Shown here piece after piece: positions 38,501 to 39,033 of a DNA stretch of 39,033 nucleotides; within the stretch, counting starts at the first letter, position 1; each line of letters begins with the position of its first letter. A program made the position numbers and the translations under genes. Source of the stretch: CAZXCG01 sp964639205. GTDB lineage: Bacteria; Bacillota; Clostridia; Oscillospirales; Acutalibacteraceae. Where the stretch lies: the NCBI GenBank assembly GCA_964639205.1, contig CAZXCG010000014.1:1-39033 (forward strand), written 5' to 3'. The notes beneath the pieces are model-generated. The model saw only the letters and a program-made list of their open reading frames with translations, searched no databases and was not told the origin of the DNA.

Positions 38501-39033
38501 AGCAGTCGGAGTTTATCAGGAAACGGTTGAAGAGTTCAGCGTTCTTGACCCGACAATTATAGACAGAAGCAACTTTGACGTAAGCTCCGATAACGAAAAC
38601 CCGGACGTCGGAGGTGAGGGACCGGTTGAATATGCCTTTGACGGCGATACTTCAACTATCTGGCATACAAACTACACCAACTACGCGGCTCTGCCTGCAA
38701 CCATAACCATTGATATGCAGGTAGTTTACGAGATAAACAAGCTTACATATATTCCGCGTCAGAGCGGTTCAAACGGCAACGTGCTGACCTATACGATTTC
38801 TGTAAGCGAGGACGGCGAAACCTGGACGGATGTAGTTACCGACGGCACGTGGTCAAGCAGCTCCGATACGAAATACGCAAAGTTTGACAGTATAAACGCG
38901 CGTTATGTTAAGTTTACGGCTCTTACCGGCGCAACGGATTCTTCCAACCAGTTTGCTTCCGCGGCTGAAATTTATATTCATCAGGTACTTGAAGAACCCG
39001 TAACAGAGTATACTTTGGGCGACGTGAACAACG
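35592..39033 (+). CDS. Secreted multimodular GH20 beta-N-acetylhexosaminidase, 3' end outside the window
   Basis: An open frame of 1147 codons runs to the last base. AAAGGAGGT precedes the ATG. Order of parts: signal peptide (1-31, ending VTASAAA); F5/8 type C domain (about 35-180; ENANDGSTSTRWASD); GH20 N-terminal domain (about 290-415); GH20 barrel (about 415-760) starting YPRYALRGFMLDVGR (420-434), with the catalytic Asp601-Glu602 pair in LNIGSDEYNGN; LamG-like domain (about 790-975); second F5/8C domain (about 997-1130; YAFDGDTSTIWHTN). The final residues YTLGDVNN look like the start of a type I dockerin. 'IGSDEY' replaces the common 'HxGGDE', as in some lacto-N-biosidase-like members. 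Likely substrates are mucin or milk glycans, or chitin-type oligosaccharides; the exact one is not decidable. Confidence 0.88.
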   Translation, partial: MKKVSKKALSLLLALAMLCGIVMVVPVTASAAAENLALSATATADSSETSSYGAENANDGSTSTRWASDTSGSTHWVQYYFTAPVTVSSAYIFWERNNVYDYEVQYSSDGSTWASAYTYSNSAPDTSSTAGREHTFDLNSEITAQYFRVYITNFTPTAADSSGTSVTWNTVSIYEFALYGESVGELPRTLSQVAASLTAPVVADGDEVLTLPAVPDGFTIEFNGADYSAIIDDEGNIRRPLNDQDVKVSFIISDGNESLTTDDYTVTVPGTFTATETSNAKPVVIPELAEWAGADGGEFKIASAPKLIVDSSSYGALSDSEKAKYEDAIDGIIADFLEITGKKLTVTVGNVSAASAGDFVAVFGTDDVAQLGDEGYKLNIDDVLTVEANTETGFYWATRSILQILKQTGGTIAKGLSYDYPRYALRGFMLDVGRTPVSLETLEEIVKTMSWYKMNDFGVHLYDNFIWVENYDDARDLENGAYSGFRLESDVVEGGNEGKNQADLTSSDLYYTKDEFRSLITDSRALGVDVVPEFDAPAHSLSITKVRPDLSMTQGSVSRWADHLDLSNPESIEFVQDLWNEYITGSDPVFDEDTILNIGSDEYNGNQSDFTEFVFDMLEFAQNSGHTSRMWGSITTNDIPDSVDTSNTQVYLWNTGYADPQQLFDNGFNIIDILDGSNYIVPGANYYGDYLSASAKYASYDPATELGLPSSDSRVLGGSYAIWNDYVGDYLNGITDYDIFDRFYAPLIGYASQLWGDAEDMSYSEIETYANVIDTAPGTNPYYEVESQTDDKLAYDFTSDSITDTTGNGYDATGVVNAEVVTTDDGVNALKLNGGASYVSTPIDFFGADSELSFSVYQESANEAGAILFETSDNFEVWAINIQEDGTLGFSREKMNYSFNYTIPVGQWVDLKIVGHKDTADLYVNGELYSSVGSADRVAAASASANPHATLMIPFARIGSETSSFEGLISAVGVYQETVEEFSVLDPTIIDRSNFDVSSDNENPDVGGEGPVEYAFDGDTSTIWHTNYTNYAALPATITIDMQVVYEINKLTYIPRQSGSNGNVLTYTISVSEDGETWTDVVTDGTWSSSSDTKYAKFDSINARYVKFTALTGATDSSNQFASAAEIYIHQVLEEPVTEYTLGDVNN

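Overview
The window looks like chromosomal DNA from an anaerobic, spore-forming Clostridia, most likely of the Oscillospiraceae/Ruminococcaceae type found in gut or rumen. The evidence is three sporulation genes (sipL-like, spoIVA, spoVAD), Gram-positive style ribosome binding sites and sigma-A promoters, the two-subunit PyrK/PyrD dihydroorotate dehydrogenase, a sodium-pump decarboxylase membrane pair, the acetate kinase/TmcAL neighbourhood, and a secreted glycosidase that runs into what looks like a dockerin. No rRNA, tRNA, CRISPR array, transposase or phage gene was seen. The sequence contains one scaffold gap of exactly 100 N (33282-33381), and it cuts genes at both ends.

Layout. 1-2917: tail of an unknown gene, a lipoprotein, a membrane protein and an ABC ATPase (small ABC-2 type exporter cluster). 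3225-7233: recD2, comF-like and mreB, all on the + strand. 7429-9050 (-): a two-gene unit of a small membrane protein and an exported protein with a membrane anchor and a C-terminal zinc-ribbon-like tail. It is preceded by a compact, highly structured RNA (about 9079-9283, - strand) that has its own promoter and terminator. 9450-11620 (-): pyrK-pyrD-ruvX. 11770-13047 (-): family 2 glycosyltransferase. 13478-16503 (+): sipL-like and spoIVA, two partners in spore coat basement layer assembly, side by side. 16727-18396 (+): OadG/OadB sodium-pump subunits. 18686-19498: CmpB-like membrane protein. 19619-19807 (-): rpmB.

19941-25264 is the most interesting part. A clear promoter drives a leader of about 480 nt that contains two folded RNA elements. 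The second resembles a degenerate cobalamin riboswitch. The leader is followed by a tight five-gene operon: a DUF4430 protein (the C-terminal domain of transcobalamin/intrinsic factor), EcfT, a fused EcfA-EcfA' ATPase, an S component, and a lipoprotein with the alpha/alpha-barrel repeats of prenyltransferase/squalene cyclase type (the fold of the N-terminal domain of intrinsic factor). Read together, this looks like a complete ECF vitamin importer whose extracellular capture module is intrinsic factor split into two proteins. A corrinoid is the most likely substrate, by inference.

25770-27898 (-): rnhA-iscS-iscU. 28323-30522 (+): uracil permease and uracil phosphoribosyltransferase (pyrimidine salvage), behind a promoter whose -10 box is flanked by an 11-bp direct repeat. 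30784-31995 (-) and 32107-33267 (+): divergent ackA and tmcAL, one interconverting acetate and acetyl phosphate and the other using acetate for tRNA acetylation. After the gap come a low-molecular-weight tyrosine phosphatase, a small acidic lipoprotein and spoVAD without its usual spoVAC/spoVAE neighbours. The window ends inside a gene of at least 1147 codons for a secreted GH20 hexosaminidase with F5/8C and LamG-like modules and the first residues of an apparent dockerin.

All functional assignments come from reading motifs in the translated sequence. No database search or folding program was run.
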